Part shown: positions 6,291 through 17,000 of the stretch, one piece after another
Layout of the letters: every line of letters begins with the position of its first letter
How positions within the stretch are numbered: the first letter of the stretch is position 1
From: Desulfovibrio sp. Huiquan2017
Lineage (GTDB): Bacteria > Desulfobacterota > Desulfovibrionia > Desulfovibrionales > Desulfovibrionaceae
Direction of reading: 5' to 3'
DNA length: 64,000 bases
NCBI RefSeq assembly: GCF_017351175.1
Contig: NZ_JAFMPN010000012.1
Coordinates: 1 to 64,000 of the forward strand
Program-made: the position numbers and the translations under genes
The notes under the pieces: model-generated
The model's database searches: none
What the model was told of the DNA's origin: nothing
Seen by the model: only the letters and a program-made list of their open reading frames with translations

Positions 6291-8016
6291 ATGTTCCCTC
6301 CAGATGTTCTCGAATGAATTCCTCTACCTGATTTCGTTGGTTCGGCTTACAGTCGATCTCTAGGTATACTCCGGCATCTTCGATTGCCGCCACAGCCTCA
6401 ACAACGACATGGTTTCCGAATTGGTGTTTGAGGTCTCGGAGAGCCTTCATGATTTCGCCGTGTCGTTCGGTATCGTATGCTATTTGCAACTCTTTTAAAT
6501 CGCAGAGTATGTCACTGAATTCTTGGACAAGCGTCATATAATCCGGTCTGGATGCGATTGCGGCGGGAACAGAGGAGCGCGCGAGTGTTGCATCCAGTAT
6601 ATCCATGTCTGCCAGTGGAGATAGATGTGGGGTGAGGGGCGATTTTACCTTTTCTATTATTGCAAGCCGCGACTGGCATAGTTGAAATGCCTTTTGGAAT
6701 CGGAGCGTTCGCACCCTTTGTTTTCGGGTAGCCAAATCGAAACGTGTGACCAGGGCTTCACAGGAATCGAGCTGCGCCAAGGTCTTTTCCAGTCCACAGA
6801 AGTGTCGGAAGTAGCTGTCGGCAGCAGGGTCATCATTTTGCAGAATAATTTTGGTGCTGCAGTTGGCAACGAGCGCGTTGACCTGATCCCGCAAGAGGTT
6901 GTTTGCATAGAGGCCGGAGAGTGTTTGGGTCGCGACGATATTGACGCAACCAAACTCTCTGGCCTTTGAGAACCAGGAGAAATCGTCGAACGGGTTGTTC
7001 GGGGAAACATTGATGACATCCTGGTATTCGTCCGCCATGAAGAAGCATTTTTCTTGCTGTCTGCAATCATCCAGAGTGCGGTATACGTCACTGTAGTATC
7101 TTTCTTTGATGTGGCGCGCGAGTAATCTGGCCGCGTGTCCGTGCGTGTTTTTGAAACGAAGAAGAATGATTTTCCCCGCCTTGAGTAGTTCTCGGTAATT
7201 CAGTCGAAGGGCTGCCGTGTGGCATGACAAGCTGGAAACTAAGGAGTCATCGGAAGTGATGGCTGCTAGTATTTGGCGCGGACCTCGGAGTTGGTAATCG
7301 AGTTGTTCGTGATAACTCTTTATTTTTGTCTCTGTGAGAATGTGGAAGGCCGTTGACCGAATTCGGGTGACAAATGAACGGTGGGCATAATTGTCGCGCG
7401 TGTATACATGTGATAGAAAGAAATCGAACACCTTTTTCGAAAAGTCATAATCATTAATGCACCTGTCAAGCAGCGCAAAGCTGGGAACGAATCGTTCGTC
7501 ATAGGGACGAATGAAACGCAGGAGCATGACCAAATCGGCAAGTAGTCTGACTCCCTTGTGCAACCAGTCTACGTTGGAGCTGTGCTCCAAGCCGGTAAGG
7601 ATCAGGGATTCTAAGGCGTTTTGAGTTTCTTCTAGTGAAAGCCCATCGAGCAAATTGATGGGCGTGGCAGTCGGATGTGTCCCGATTTCTATTATGTCGT
7701 CTTCTCTGCCTGTCGCCTTGGCGAGCTTCCGAATTTGGGCCGTAAAGTTGTTTTTGACGTCCACAATCAGCCCGGATCGGCCCTCTTTCATAAGTGCATA
7801 AGCCATCGGGAGCATGAAAGAAGTGGTCTTTCCGCGCCCCACACCTCCAATGACGAGAACGCCATGGGTGCCTTCGTCAAAGGAGATGCTGTCACCCTCA
7901 TCGAATTCATAGAGAAGAGAGCCCGTTCCGTTCCCCTTGGCAAAGTCGTTCTTGAGGCCAGAAATAACTCGAATTTTTTCCCGGTTCTTTTCTCGGAAAG
8001 CCTGAGATGTGTCCAT
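6268..8016 (-). CDS. TraG/VirD4-like conjugative coupling ATPase
   Basis: 582 residues with a GGAG ribosome site. Walker A is GGVGRGKTT (residues 57-65), followed by GRSGLIVDVKNNF as in TraG/TraD proteins. Walker B is CFFMADEYQDV, and REFGCVNIVATQTLSG is the segment that marks the TraM-recognition region of type IV coupling proteins. No obvious N-terminal transmembrane helices are seen, so it may be a soluble coupling protein of a mobilizable island. No relaxase or VirB-type genes lie in the window. Confidence 0.8.
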   Translation of the reverse strand: MDTSQAFREKNREKIRVISGLKNDFAKGNGTGSLLYEFDEGDSISFDEGTHGVLVIGGVGRGKTTSFMLPMAYALMKEGRSGLIVDVKNNFTAQIRKLAKATGREDDIIEIGTHPTATPINLLDGLSLEETQNALESLILTGLEHSSNVDWLHKGVRLLADLVMLLRFIRPYDERFVPSFALLDRCINDYDFSKKVFDFFLSHVYTRDNYAHRSFVTRIRSTAFHILTETKIKSYHEQLDYQLRGPRQILAAITSDDSLVSSLSCHTAALRLNYRELLKAGKIILLRFKNTHGHAARLLARHIKERYYSDVYRTLDDCRQQEKCFFMADEYQDVINVSPNNPFDDFSWFSKAREFGCVNIVATQTLSGLYANNLLRDQVNALVANCSTKIILQNDDPAADSYFRHFCGLEKTLAQLDSCEALVTRFDLATRKQRVRTLRFQKAFQLCQSRLAIIEKVKSPLTPHLSPLADMDILDATLARSSVPAAIASRPDYMTLVQEFSDILCDLKELQIAYDTERHGEIMKALRDLKHQFGNHVVVEAVAAIEDAGVYLEIDCKPNQRNQVEEFIREHLEGTYATSANQ

Positions 8017-8310
8017 ATCGTTCTCCGTAGCAATTGTTATAAAAATCTTTTAATAATTTTTATAAAAACGGTCAACAATAAATTCATCCATAACCTTCAC
8101 GGTTATTAGGCGAGGCCCATACGAGTTTATTATCTGCGTGAGTAGGGCAGTTCTTTTCTGACCCCTTCTCCATTAAAGGGGGGTAAAGTCCCCCATCTTA
8201 GGACTAGCTAGTAGCAGAGACTTCCCGCCGATTGGAGATGTCCCCGTTTTAGGTCCGGGCTTGTGAGGTCGGAGTGGCAAACGGAGTAGTGCTAGGACTC
8301 GGAGTGATGC
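8017..8310. other. Intergenic region, no gene seen
   Basis: AT-rich near 8040-8090, where the coupling-ATPase promoter probably lies. A GGGGG-TAAAGT-CCCCC hairpin near 8176-8192 may be a REP-type element related to the transposase relics or a transcription stop for the operon ending at 8311. Confidence 0.4.
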
Positions 8311-10500
8311 TTAACCACGTAGGTGGGACAACGAGTCGATAGCCCCTTCAACATCTAAAATGCCAACGCTGCAGTTCGCATCGAGCAGACCGCCATCAAG
8401 AAGGTAGTCGAATTTTTCTTTGCTTTTCCCTTTCAGGGCATGGATCAAGACCATTGGGTCTGGAGGGGGGCTTCTCAGGATGCTGTTAATCGCTTCGCTG
8501 AAGGTTGCTGGCGGCATCTTATGGGTCGTGAACACCGGACCAACGTAGTCTACAGAAAGCCCCGACTTGAGCAGCATAAGGAAGATCGTGAAGCAGATTC
8601 GATCCCCTTTCCAGACAACAAAATTCGTATCGGCACCTTTGGACAACAAGCTTTGATGCTTAAGGTCGGTTTCCGCGTATGTCTTTCTCGCCTGTGCCAG
8701 CAGTTCTTGTCCTTGTTTGTTCAAAAATCGGGGGGGTGCTGTAGCCTCAAGACAATTTCGCATTTCTTCGCGCACTCGGTCATGCACGAACGATCCGCCG
8801 CCACCGTCGAATTTGGGGAGTTCGCCGCCTGTTGCGGGAGACACCATCACCTGTTTTCTCTCATCATCATACGATTTGATGATCCAGCGCCGCCCGGCAA
8901 ATATCAAAAATGAATCGGGGACGATCGGGTATACCGTGGTCAAGGTCCCCAGCGTCTTTCCATCGGTTACGATGCTTACCTCCTCCGGGGAGGTGAATGC
9001 GGCGTAAAAGGTGTAATGCTCGACGATGCGTTCACCTTTCTCGCCTAGAAGCAATGTCCCGTCCCCGGCTTGTAGCAGAATGTCCTTCGCTCCGAGTACG
9101 GTCAGCAGGTGCTTGAAGACGTCTGTGTCTATATGGCCGAAGGGACCGGTACCGCACAGTGCGTTCCATGCGGCGGCGGGGTTCATCCCTCCATGTTGGG
9201 ATATAGATGACAGAAGTTGCTGGATGAACGTTGAAAGATGAAGCCGGTTTGGAAGCGGCGGTTCGTTCCAGCCTTTTGCCAAAAGCTGGATCATGGCCAC
9301 GGCCTGGACTGTCCGTAAGCGAAGCTTGTGAAAGAGCGGCAATTCGGCATCCCACTCGGCTTCCCGGACATAAGAGCGGAGTATCGCCGGGTCGCCTTCC
9401 TTTCTCCCGGAACGCCCTATGCGCTGGCAGAGGCTGGCGACCGAAGGGGGAGGGCCTATTTGGGCGACGCTTTTCACGCTTCCAATATCTATCCCAAGCT
9501 CCAAGGTGTTCGTGCAGACGACTGATGTGGGGAGGCGATGCTTTTTCAGGCGTTCTTCCGCTTCCTCTCGGATTTCCTTTGAGAGACTGCCATGGTGCGG
9601 GAAGAATTCATTGGGTACCCGCGCAGCTTCGCTGGTTCTGCGGAGCATGTCGGACAAGAGTTCGACGTTCTGTCTGCTATTGGCGAAAACGAGGTTGTTG
9701 CTGCCTCTGAGCGTCGTGAAGAGGTGGCTGCCGATCGCCTGCCACACGCTTTCCCCGTTATGATCCGGGCCAACGGATTTGGTTTCGACATACCCCCGGA
9801 CTTGAACCTTCAGTTCCCTGCCTCCTGTTTTTGATTCAATAATGTCGCAGGGCAGAGAGCCGTCATGCCGCAGGAAATTCGTGGCCATGGACATGTCGCC
9901 CAAGGTTGCGCTCAGCCCGATGCGGGGTATTTTTCTTCCTGCCGCGATCTCCACCCGATGCATGAGGCTTTGCAATTGCATTCCCCGCTCGGTTCCTATG
10001 AACGCGTGCAGTTCGTCCACCACGATTCTTCTCAGTGAGCGAAATGCCTTTCGTATCTCTGCATGACGCCTGATGAACAGAGCTTCAAGTGATTCTGGTG
10101 TAATGAGTAGGATGCTTGACGGCGTACTCAGCGCCTTGCCTTTCTGGGATGCGGAAATGTCGCCGTGCCAAGCAAAGACCGGCACATCCGTATCGCGGGT
10201 GACGCCTTCCATCCGCTGGAACTGGTCGTTGATCAGCGCCTTGAGGGGGATGATGCCGAGTATGCCGACTCCCTCAGGTTCAGTTCTCAAGACATCACTT
10301 ATCGCGGGAAGAAAGGCCGCCTCGGTTTTTCCTCCTGCGGTCGAGGCGGAAATGATGACATCCCGATTGCCGTCGAGGATGGAGCCTATTGCCTGCTCCT
10401 GGATATCCCGGAGGCTGGTCCAGCCCTGTTGCCATATCCATCTCTGAATGGATGGGTGAAGGAGTGTGAAGCCCCTAGATTCTGAATGTTGTGAGCTCAT
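8311..10500 (-). CDS. sngC: DEAD/DEAH-box SF2 helicase, Shango SngC-like
   Basis: 729 residues from the ATG at 10500, which has GGGTG upstream and overlaps the ATPase gene by 26 bases; an upstream start at 10533 is possible. The N-terminal helicase core shows SASTAGGKTEA (Walker A), VVDELHAF (DExH), LSATLG (motif III), then TNTLELGIDIG and QRIGRSGRKEG (motifs V and VI). This is the Lhr/Hrq1-like layout used by several antiphage helicases. The last 300 residues are unassigned. It is the final gene of the operon. Shango is defined by TerB, ATPase and helicase genes, which match this trio. Confidence 0.8.
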   Translation of the reverse strand: MSSQHSESRGFTLLHPSIQRWIWQQGWTSLRDIQEQAIGSILDGNRDVIISASTAGGKTEAAFLPAISDVLRTEPEGVGILGIIPLKALINDQFQRMEGVTRDTDVPVFAWHGDISASQKGKALSTPSSILLITPESLEALFIRRHAEIRKAFRSLRRIVVDELHAFIGTERGMQLQSLMHRVEIAAGRKIPRIGLSATLGDMSMATNFLRHDGSLPCDIIESKTGGRELKVQVRGYVETKSVGPDHNGESVWQAIGSHLFTTLRGSNNLVFANSRQNVELLSDMLRRTSEAARVPNEFFPHHGSLSKEIREEAEERLKKHRLPTSVVCTNTLELGIDIGSVKSVAQIGPPPSVASLCQRIGRSGRKEGDPAILRSYVREAEWDAELPLFHKLRLRTVQAVAMIQLLAKGWNEPPLPNRLHLSTFIQQLLSSISQHGGMNPAAAWNALCGTGPFGHIDTDVFKHLLTVLGAKDILLQAGDGTLLLGEKGERIVEHYTFYAAFTSPEEVSIVTDGKTLGTLTTVYPIVPDSFLIFAGRRWIIKSYDDERKQVMVSPATGGELPKFDGGGGSFVHDRVREEMRNCLEATAPPRFLNKQGQELLAQARKTYAETDLKHQSLLSKGADTNFVVWKGDRICFTIFLMLLKSGLSVDYVGPVFTTHKMPPATFSEAINSILRSPPPDPMVLIHALKGKSKEKFDYLLDGGLLDANCSVGILDVEGAIDSLSHLRG

Positions 10501-11782
10501 CGTCACCCGAGGTGTCCTCGATCGATTCCGCACCGCCGTTGTCCTTGGCTATGCAAACGGTGTGCAACAGTTCCTGCCAGGAAGCCCCGGGGTTTTGCTC
10601 GAGAATTGCCAGCAGGTCGAGGAAGGCCTTGATGGTGTTGCGGGGAGTTCGAAAGTAGTCTTGGCCGATGGTGTTGTTGCAATGCTCAAGAAATTTCGTC
10701 AAGGCGTCATCCGGCAAGGCGTAAGCTTCTTCACTACCGCTTGCGAAAACATGGCGCAGCCGCTCCAGAAGTACATACATATCCTCCGGCGTAAGGTTTG
10801 CCAGATTGATGACAGGGCCGCTCATATCTACATAGTGGCCCGAAGCGAAGGTGTTCAGGGCGAGCCGTGATTGAAGGGCTTCATAACTGAACAACCCTCG
10901 CCTGGTGTCCAGAAGGAAATCAGGCGTGCCTCCCATGAGGAAGGCAAGACCTTCGCAATTGGCTTGCAGGCAATCGTTCAGTATCCGTAGCAGTTGTTCG
11001 TAGTTGTTCTTGCGGCTGACGGAGTTGCTGATTTTGTAGAGGTTGACCATTTCGTCTATACAGACAAGCAAACCTCCGTATCCGGCAAGTCGTACGAATT
11101 GGGACAGGATTTTCAAGTGGTCGTACATTGATGCGTCATCGACAAAGGTCCTGACGCCGAGGGCGGCCCGGGCGTCGGTCTTTGTCGTGAATTCTCCTCG
11201 TAGCCAACGGATCGCATTCCCCTTGGCCGCCTCGTCTCCCGAGTCATGGCCTTCCCAATACGCATTGATGACGTCGGCAAAATCATAGCCGCCGACCAGT
11301 TCCGTCAAACTTTGAAGACGGGAGTGAATGACTTCGCTGGGCTGTAGTCCGTTTGTCTTGGACTCCTGAATTGCCGTTGAAATGAATTTTTCAACGACCG
11401 AGGGCAGGGCTCCCCCTTCGGCCTTTGCGCGTGTGGCAAGATTCCTGACGAGCTCTCGGTAGAGAGATTGAGTTTGACCGGTGGATGAGTATAGTCGACG
11501 TTCCGGGGTCATGTCCGCGTGAACCGTTACCAGCTTTTTCTCTAAAGCCACGGTCCGCACCAGGTTCATGAAAAAGGTTTTTCCCGACCCATATTCGCCG
11601 ATCACCATCCGAAAGGAGGATCCGCCGTCGGCAACCGTATCGATGTCTTGCAGCAGGCTTTTCACTTCCAAGGCTCGGCCGACCTGCACATGTTGAAGGC
11701 CGATTCGAGGGACGACGCCGGATCGAAGGGATTTGATTATCGCATCGCGCTCTTTGGGGCGGAGTTTTTTTGTGTCGCTCAT
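10475..11782 (-). CDS. sngB: BrxD/DUF2791-type ATPase, Shango SngB-like
   Basis: 435 residues. Walker A is GEYGSGKTFF and Walker B is GLLVCIDEMVNL; RALEVKSLLQDID and FLMGGTPDFLLD are typical of the BREX-associated P-loop family (DUF2791). The start codon overlaps the TerB gene stop by 4 bases and the helicase begins inside its 3' end, so the three are translationally coupled. It probably acts as a regulatory or loading ATPase for the helicase on phage DNA; that role is inferred from family and context. Confidence 0.85.
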   Translation of the reverse strand: MSDTKKLRPKERDAIIKSLRSGVVPRIGLQHVQVGRALEVKSLLQDIDTVADGGSSFRMVIGEYGSGKTFFMNLVRTVALEKKLVTVHADMTPERRLYSSTGQTQSLYRELVRNLATRAKAEGGALPSVVEKFISTAIQESKTNGLQPSEVIHSRLQSLTELVGGYDFADVINAYWEGHDSGDEAAKGNAIRWLRGEFTTKTDARAALGVRTFVDDASMYDHLKILSQFVRLAGYGGLLVCIDEMVNLYKISNSVSRKNNYEQLLRILNDCLQANCEGLAFLMGGTPDFLLDTRRGLFSYEALQSRLALNTFASGHYVDMSGPVINLANLTPEDMYVLLERLRHVFASGSEEAYALPDDALTKFLEHCNNTIGQDYFRTPRNTIKAFLDLLAILEQNPGASWQELLHTVCIAKDNGGAESIEDTSGDDELTTFRI

Positions 11783-14007
11783 GCCAGCATCTCCTCAAGG
11801 ACTTCTCGGTTCACTTCTATGTTCTCTTCATCAAAAAGCACTTCGTCATCGAAATTATCAAGCGCAGCATCATTCAATGATTCCAACACGCCGGAGGGCA
11901 TCAAGCCGAATTTTTCAGCCAAAGCGTTGAAGCTGTCCTTGTCCCAGGAGTCCTGTTCGCCGAGTTCGACAAGGATGTCTTTGTACGGTGCGCCAAGCCC
12001 ATAGAAATCAGGGGCTTTTTCTGCTTCGGGTTCCGGTTCCGCGACATCATCCGTGAAAACGTCTTCCAGCAGTTCGGCGACCTCCTTCGTCTGTTCACGC
12101 TTGAGACGCAGACGGTCGGCATCAAGCTTGACGTCGGCTTCGGGACTTGCGCCTGGAGCAGGCGGGATGGAATAGCCGGTCTTGCCGGTGTCCGCATCTT
12201 TTACGGTAACAGGTTGGCTGTCGCCGTTGGCGAGGAAACGGTGGATGTGGGTCTGGACATCCTTCGGCTCCATTCCCATGGTTTTGTATATCTTCTCCAG
12301 AATCGTTATTTCCTTGGGGTGAATGACTCCATCCGCTCCGGCCACACTGATCAGGAAATCGGCCACTTTTTCGCGTTGCGCCGCACTGAGCCCGGCCAAT
12401 TTTGCCTTCATGCCGGCCATGCTCGGCGGACGGGCAATGATCCATTCGAAAAAGGCGGTGAGCCGCAAGGTCTCTGTCGGGCTCAAACCCAAGGATGAAG
12501 CCAGATGAGAATTCAGGGCCGAACGCTCTTCTGGCGAGACGTCTCCATCTGCGGCCGCGACCAGTCCCGTCAGATGTACGAGGGCAATGGCCTGATGATA
12601 GCCTGTGCCGGGAGCCTCCTCTGTACCTTCCGGCAATTTGAAAAGGATGATCTCATCTCCGGCTGCGGGAGTGCGGCCTCCACGCCGGGGATCGGGCTCC
12701 ATTCCAATCCCCAATGCGCCAAGAATGTTGGCCGTTTGGCTGGCTTCCGCCTTGGTGAGCTTGCCGGAGGTCTTGGTCGGCCACATTTCGATCAGTGCGT
12801 TGACCTGGGCGGTCCCCATGTCCTTGCCAGCCAACGCGCTGTTGCAATACTGCCGGAGGGCGTCCAGCTCTGCGGATTTGCGTTTCATGGCGATGGAACC
12901 GGGCAGGAGGGCGATGCCCGCAATTCCTTTTGCGGCTTCGGGGTCCTTGCCCATAAGGCGGCTGTAAGCCTCCAGTTCCGACATGCTTTGGTCCACAAGT
13001 TTCCAGAGATTGCCGAGAGGACGTTTGAGGCCACTTGGGTCCGGAATGTCAACATCAGAGCTGAATCCTCGAAGGGATGAACTGGCGGGATGATATTCAA
13101 GTCTGATCTTTTTCTTGTTGGGGGGAACGACCATCCCTTCGCCGAATTTTTCCTGGTAAAGAGTCTTGAAGAGGAAAGCGAATTCGTGCGGACAACGCTT
13201 TGCCGGTACCCGCAATCTGGTTTCCGGGTCTCTGAGTACCCATTCCAGAGCCAGATTCCAAGGTATCGGTTTCCCCTCGGCAACGTTTCTGCCAAGTTCT
13301 ATTGTGAAGCTTGGCGGATATATTCCCCTGGCGATTTTGTTGGGATTGATTTCCGATTTGTGGGTGCCGTCTCCGATCAGAACACTGACAAGCCCCAAAA
13401 AGTTTTCGGAGTATTGCCTGAACGAGCGGTTGTCGCCGTAGATTGCAAGAAGCTCACTCGCCTCGTCGCGTATCCGGAGCAATTCTTCATTCCCCGGCTT
13501 GCTGTGCAACACCCGTCTTTCAAGACCATAAAAGAACAGGAAGACATAACCTATATACGCACCTTCGACCCGACGCCCTTTGGCAAGCCAGTCGATGTAC
13601 GCAGCACGTGCTTCTGGTGAGATCCGACTGTACGAAGGCCAGTAGGACATTCCGAAATTTTCCGTGCACGATCTGTCGGAGCTTCTGGGCAGTTCGGGGT
13701 TGATGAGGGCCGGATCGGCGCCGTAGCCGTTCAGTGTGCCAAGTCCAGTGCCAACGTAGAGCATTCCGCCTTTGATGGTGTGTCCGTATATCTCGACAGA
13801 CTGGCCCGGAGGAATCCAGCATTGCTCGTCGGATTGTGTCGCTTTAAAATTGTAATCATCATAATCGTCATCGGAATAGGTGACTCGGACTTCGATGCTG
13901 CTGGTGAATTCTTCGAGCTGTTGCTCGGCCTTCTTCTTGGCGGATGCCTTTTTGATGAAGTGGACTATGAGCCAGATTATCAAGACTGCAACGATGGCAT
14001 TTCCCAT
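11779..14007 (-). CDS. sngA: Membrane-anchored TerB-domain protein, Shango SngA-like
   Basis: 742 residues. An N-terminal transmembrane helix (AIVAVLIIWLIVHFI) is followed by a basic stretch. A TerB-N-like region contains WIPPGQSVEIYG and YVGTGLG. A central TerB fold (about residues 460-600) contains HLTGLVAAADGDVSPEE and ISVAGADGVIHPKEI, the two acidic metal-type motifs. An acidic C-terminal region fits TerB-C. In Shango the TerB protein is the first of three genes, as here. The membrane anchor suggests the complex assembles at the inner membrane. Confidence 0.8.
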   Translation of the reverse strand: MGNAIVAVLIIWLIVHFIKKASAKKKAEQQLEEFTSSIEVRVTYSDDDYDDYNFKATQSDEQCWIPPGQSVEIYGHTIKGGMLYVGTGLGTLNGYGADPALINPELPRSSDRSCTENFGMSYWPSYSRISPEARAAYIDWLAKGRRVEGAYIGYVFLFFYGLERRVLHSKPGNEELLRIRDEASELLAIYGDNRSFRQYSENFLGLVSVLIGDGTHKSEINPNKIARGIYPPSFTIELGRNVAEGKPIPWNLALEWVLRDPETRLRVPAKRCPHEFAFLFKTLYQEKFGEGMVVPPNKKKIRLEYHPASSSLRGFSSDVDIPDPSGLKRPLGNLWKLVDQSMSELEAYSRLMGKDPEAAKGIAGIALLPGSIAMKRKSAELDALRQYCNSALAGKDMGTAQVNALIEMWPTKTSGKLTKAEASQTANILGALGIGMEPDPRRGGRTPAAGDEIILFKLPEGTEEAPGTGYHQAIALVHLTGLVAAADGDVSPEERSALNSHLASSLGLSPTETLRLTAFFEWIIARPPSMAGMKAKLAGLSAAQREKVADFLISVAGADGVIHPKEITILEKIYKTMGMEPKDVQTHIHRFLANGDSQPVTVKDADTGKTGYSIPPAPGASPEADVKLDADRLRLKREQTKEVAELLEDVFTDDVAEPEPEAEKAPDFYGLGAPYKDILVELGEQDSWDKDSFNALAEKFGLMPSGVLESLNDAALDNFDDEVLFDEENIEVNREVLEEMLA

Positions 14008-14083
14008 GATGAAATCCTTATGAGATTGAAAAGTTTCGGCTTATGCTAATTCGGCATTACCATTTTTTCAATATAAGAGTTCG

Positions 14084-17000
14084 CTATGGTGATTTTTCTC
14101 CGAGTAGAGCTCCAAGCATTATCTCGGGTGTGGTTGTTTTGAATTCTCTTTGAGCTATGGGAAAGTACTTCATTTTCGCCCATAATTCCTTGTCCCCAAC
14201 GATAAAGCAGCGCTTTTTCGCACGAGTAATCGCGACATTGAGCAGATTGGGCTTTGACGAGGCCCATTGGGCTGCTCCGATCTTGGTGTCCCCGTCTGCG
14301 CCGAGGACCATAATGACGCAATCCTCTTCCTTGCCTTGGAAGGTGTGGACGGTCCCTATCCTCTCTTTGCACCAGTCGTGAAGCGTACGGTTGGGGGGCA
14401 CGACAGTCGCGCCGTAATTAGTCCAATCCTTTGTCAGCTTTTTCTGCAGCTCATTCTTTACGGCTTTAAAGGGCGATATGACATAGACCGCAGGGAGTTC
14501 TCCATAACGAATGAACGTGTCTATGATGAGTCGAACAACGAATTCAATTTGACCTGGAACAATCTGCTGTTTGCTGGTTGTTCCAGGGATGTGCACCCAA
14601 GAGCTTGCCACCGGCAAAGGGGGCTGATTGGGGGTAGATTTATGGGGAAGGCCGAATATCATTTTGCCTTCATATGCGATGTCGTTTGAAACGGAAAACA
14701 TAGGGTCTATGCACCGTCTGTGCACCCGCAAAGGGCTCCCGATCCATGTTTCGGTTTCCCCTGAGCCGGACGATGTGTAGGCTCCGTATTTGTTGCACGC
14801 ATCGGCTAGGTTTTGAGCCGAAACCGCATTCGGCGCGAAGCCGCCTTCTTTCGTATATGGTGAGAGTGCCGAAATTGGTCGTATCAAGTTGGCAGGGACC
14901 GTGAAGACCGGTTCGATTTGGAGCGGATCACCGACAACAACGGCATTTTGTGTCCGCCACAAGGCGCCAACTGCCGCTTGAGGAACGGCTTGACCGGCCT
15001 CGTCAATGAATAGCCAGCCAAGAGAATTGGAGCCGACGTCCTTGAATTGGTTCGCATAAGAAGCAAAGGTGGTCGAAACTACCGGCACGATCATAAAGAG
15101 GCTTTGCCAAATTGTGAGGGCATCGGATTCCTCAAGGCGGGCATGCCCTTTGAGATAGGTGCTGATAGCCATGATGTTGCCGCCGAAGCCTGCACCGCCG
15201 TTGGCCTTGTTTCTGCCGACGTCGGCAAGCCATGCTTCGTGCAGCGCGAGTGCCGCACCAAAGAGTTCCGTCCGGAGTGTTGAGAGCCGTTTGTCGTTCC
15301 AGAGTCCTCGTAATTGGAATGTGTCGGATTCGAGTTCGTCTGGGGTCCTGGGCACGTCGATGTCACTGAACTGTTGTTTGAGTCCGGCGAGTTTTGCCGT
15401 CTTATCATTCCATTCGTGACGTCGCATATTGAGCCGATTCGAGGCTTCCTCCCATTGGACGTTTATCTCCGTTTCTTGGTCGTGGAGTAGACCTAATTGG
15501 CTATCTACGGCGGTAATGTCCGCCTCCAGGCTTTTTCGCATCGACTTGAGGACACGTGCTTTGGATATGTATTCCCTGGCGGATGGACGTCGCAAAAGGC
15601 GGCTGAACCAACTGGGTTTCCGTTGATCGAGGATATGCCTGTCCTTTTCTGTCTGGAGAATGGCATGTCGGATTTCAGAGGCCTTTTGGCTGGTGTTCGC
15701 TATTTCTCTTTTGATATTTGCAGCTTCTTGCCTGCAAAGCTCAACCTTATGTAGCTCTGCACCAGTGTAAGTTGTTTCTGTTTGTTCAGCCAGTTCCTCC
15801 GTTGAATCGGCAAAGAACGCTCGCTTTTCAAGTTCCTCTTCCACTCGCTTCTGTTTGGACAGGAAGGCCGCTCTGGCCGCATCAACATTGGGCCCGTCGT
15901 AACGTTTTATCCAGTCGTAGATGGTCAGCAGGCCGAGCTCGTGAGCCGGGAGAGGGTTCCTGGGGTCTGGATAAAACGCAAAACCGTTGTTGAATTGTCT
16001 TCTGTTGTTGGCGTTCCCCAAGGCACAAGCTATGAGCCCCCATTGCGATTCATTTTCAGGAAGAGGCGTGAAGTGGTTCCCTTTGTTTCGGGTGGCGATT
16101 TTTTGGGCTGTAGGCTGGATATAGGTCCATTGCCGCCAACAGTCTCCCAGTGACGCCTGCTTGGGAAGCTCTCTGGATATGTTGTTGACTGCGGCGTTGT
16201 TTGACGAAGCGACGATCATTTCGAAACCGGCGAGCTCCGGTTTAAGGGCGCGGGTCCAAATCCCGTCCCCCAAAGGAATTTGTTTTTTGCCGTCAAAAGC
16301 GCATCCGGCTGTTTGGTAGGACGCCAGGATTTTGGCCCTCCGGACAATGTTTTCTGCGACAACGTCACGCAGCAAAGTTGTTTTGCCGGTCCCCGGAGGG
16401 CCGTTTACCGAAAAAATGCCGGATTCCTCATTGGCCTCAAAGGCCATGTTGATGGCGAACTGCTGCATAAGGCTCATCAAATGTTCCGGGGTGTCGAACC
16501 AATGCCCATGATTGAATAGCTTGGGGTGTAGCTTTTGCCGCAGCAACTGCCTGCCGTTGTTCGAGTATACGTCGATCCTTTCCGTTGGATTGCGCGGCGT
16601 GAGGAACTCGAACAATGAGCGAGATATCCTGCCCGCCTCGACGTCCTGTATTGCTCGCTCTATGTCTTGGATGAAAAAACTGTTGAGGATGTCTATCTCG
16701 GGTTCAACCGGGCTATTGGCATCTTGTCCATCGTCTCCGTCATTTCTTTCTGACCTTCGGTATGCCTCCTGCCACTGTATTAACCCAAGGGCCTTTTCAT
16801 CTTTCGGTGTGAATTGGGCCCATTCATACAGAAGGTTGCGCAGTCCGGTAACATCCTCTGCTGTCAGCGGGAGCGGAGTGTCTGCCTGACCTCGTTGGGT
16901 TGCGAAGTTTTGAAGCATTTTGACCAACCGCCCTTGAGCCAATGAGAATTCCCTGGCGTTCAGCCCCGGTAGTCCAGAGCTTTGAACCGTTCCCAATGCC

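Noticed and set aside
11779-14007. Calling the TerB protein a tellurite-resistance determinant
   Set aside because: None of the other ter genes is present, and the coupled ATPase and helicase point to an antiphage module.
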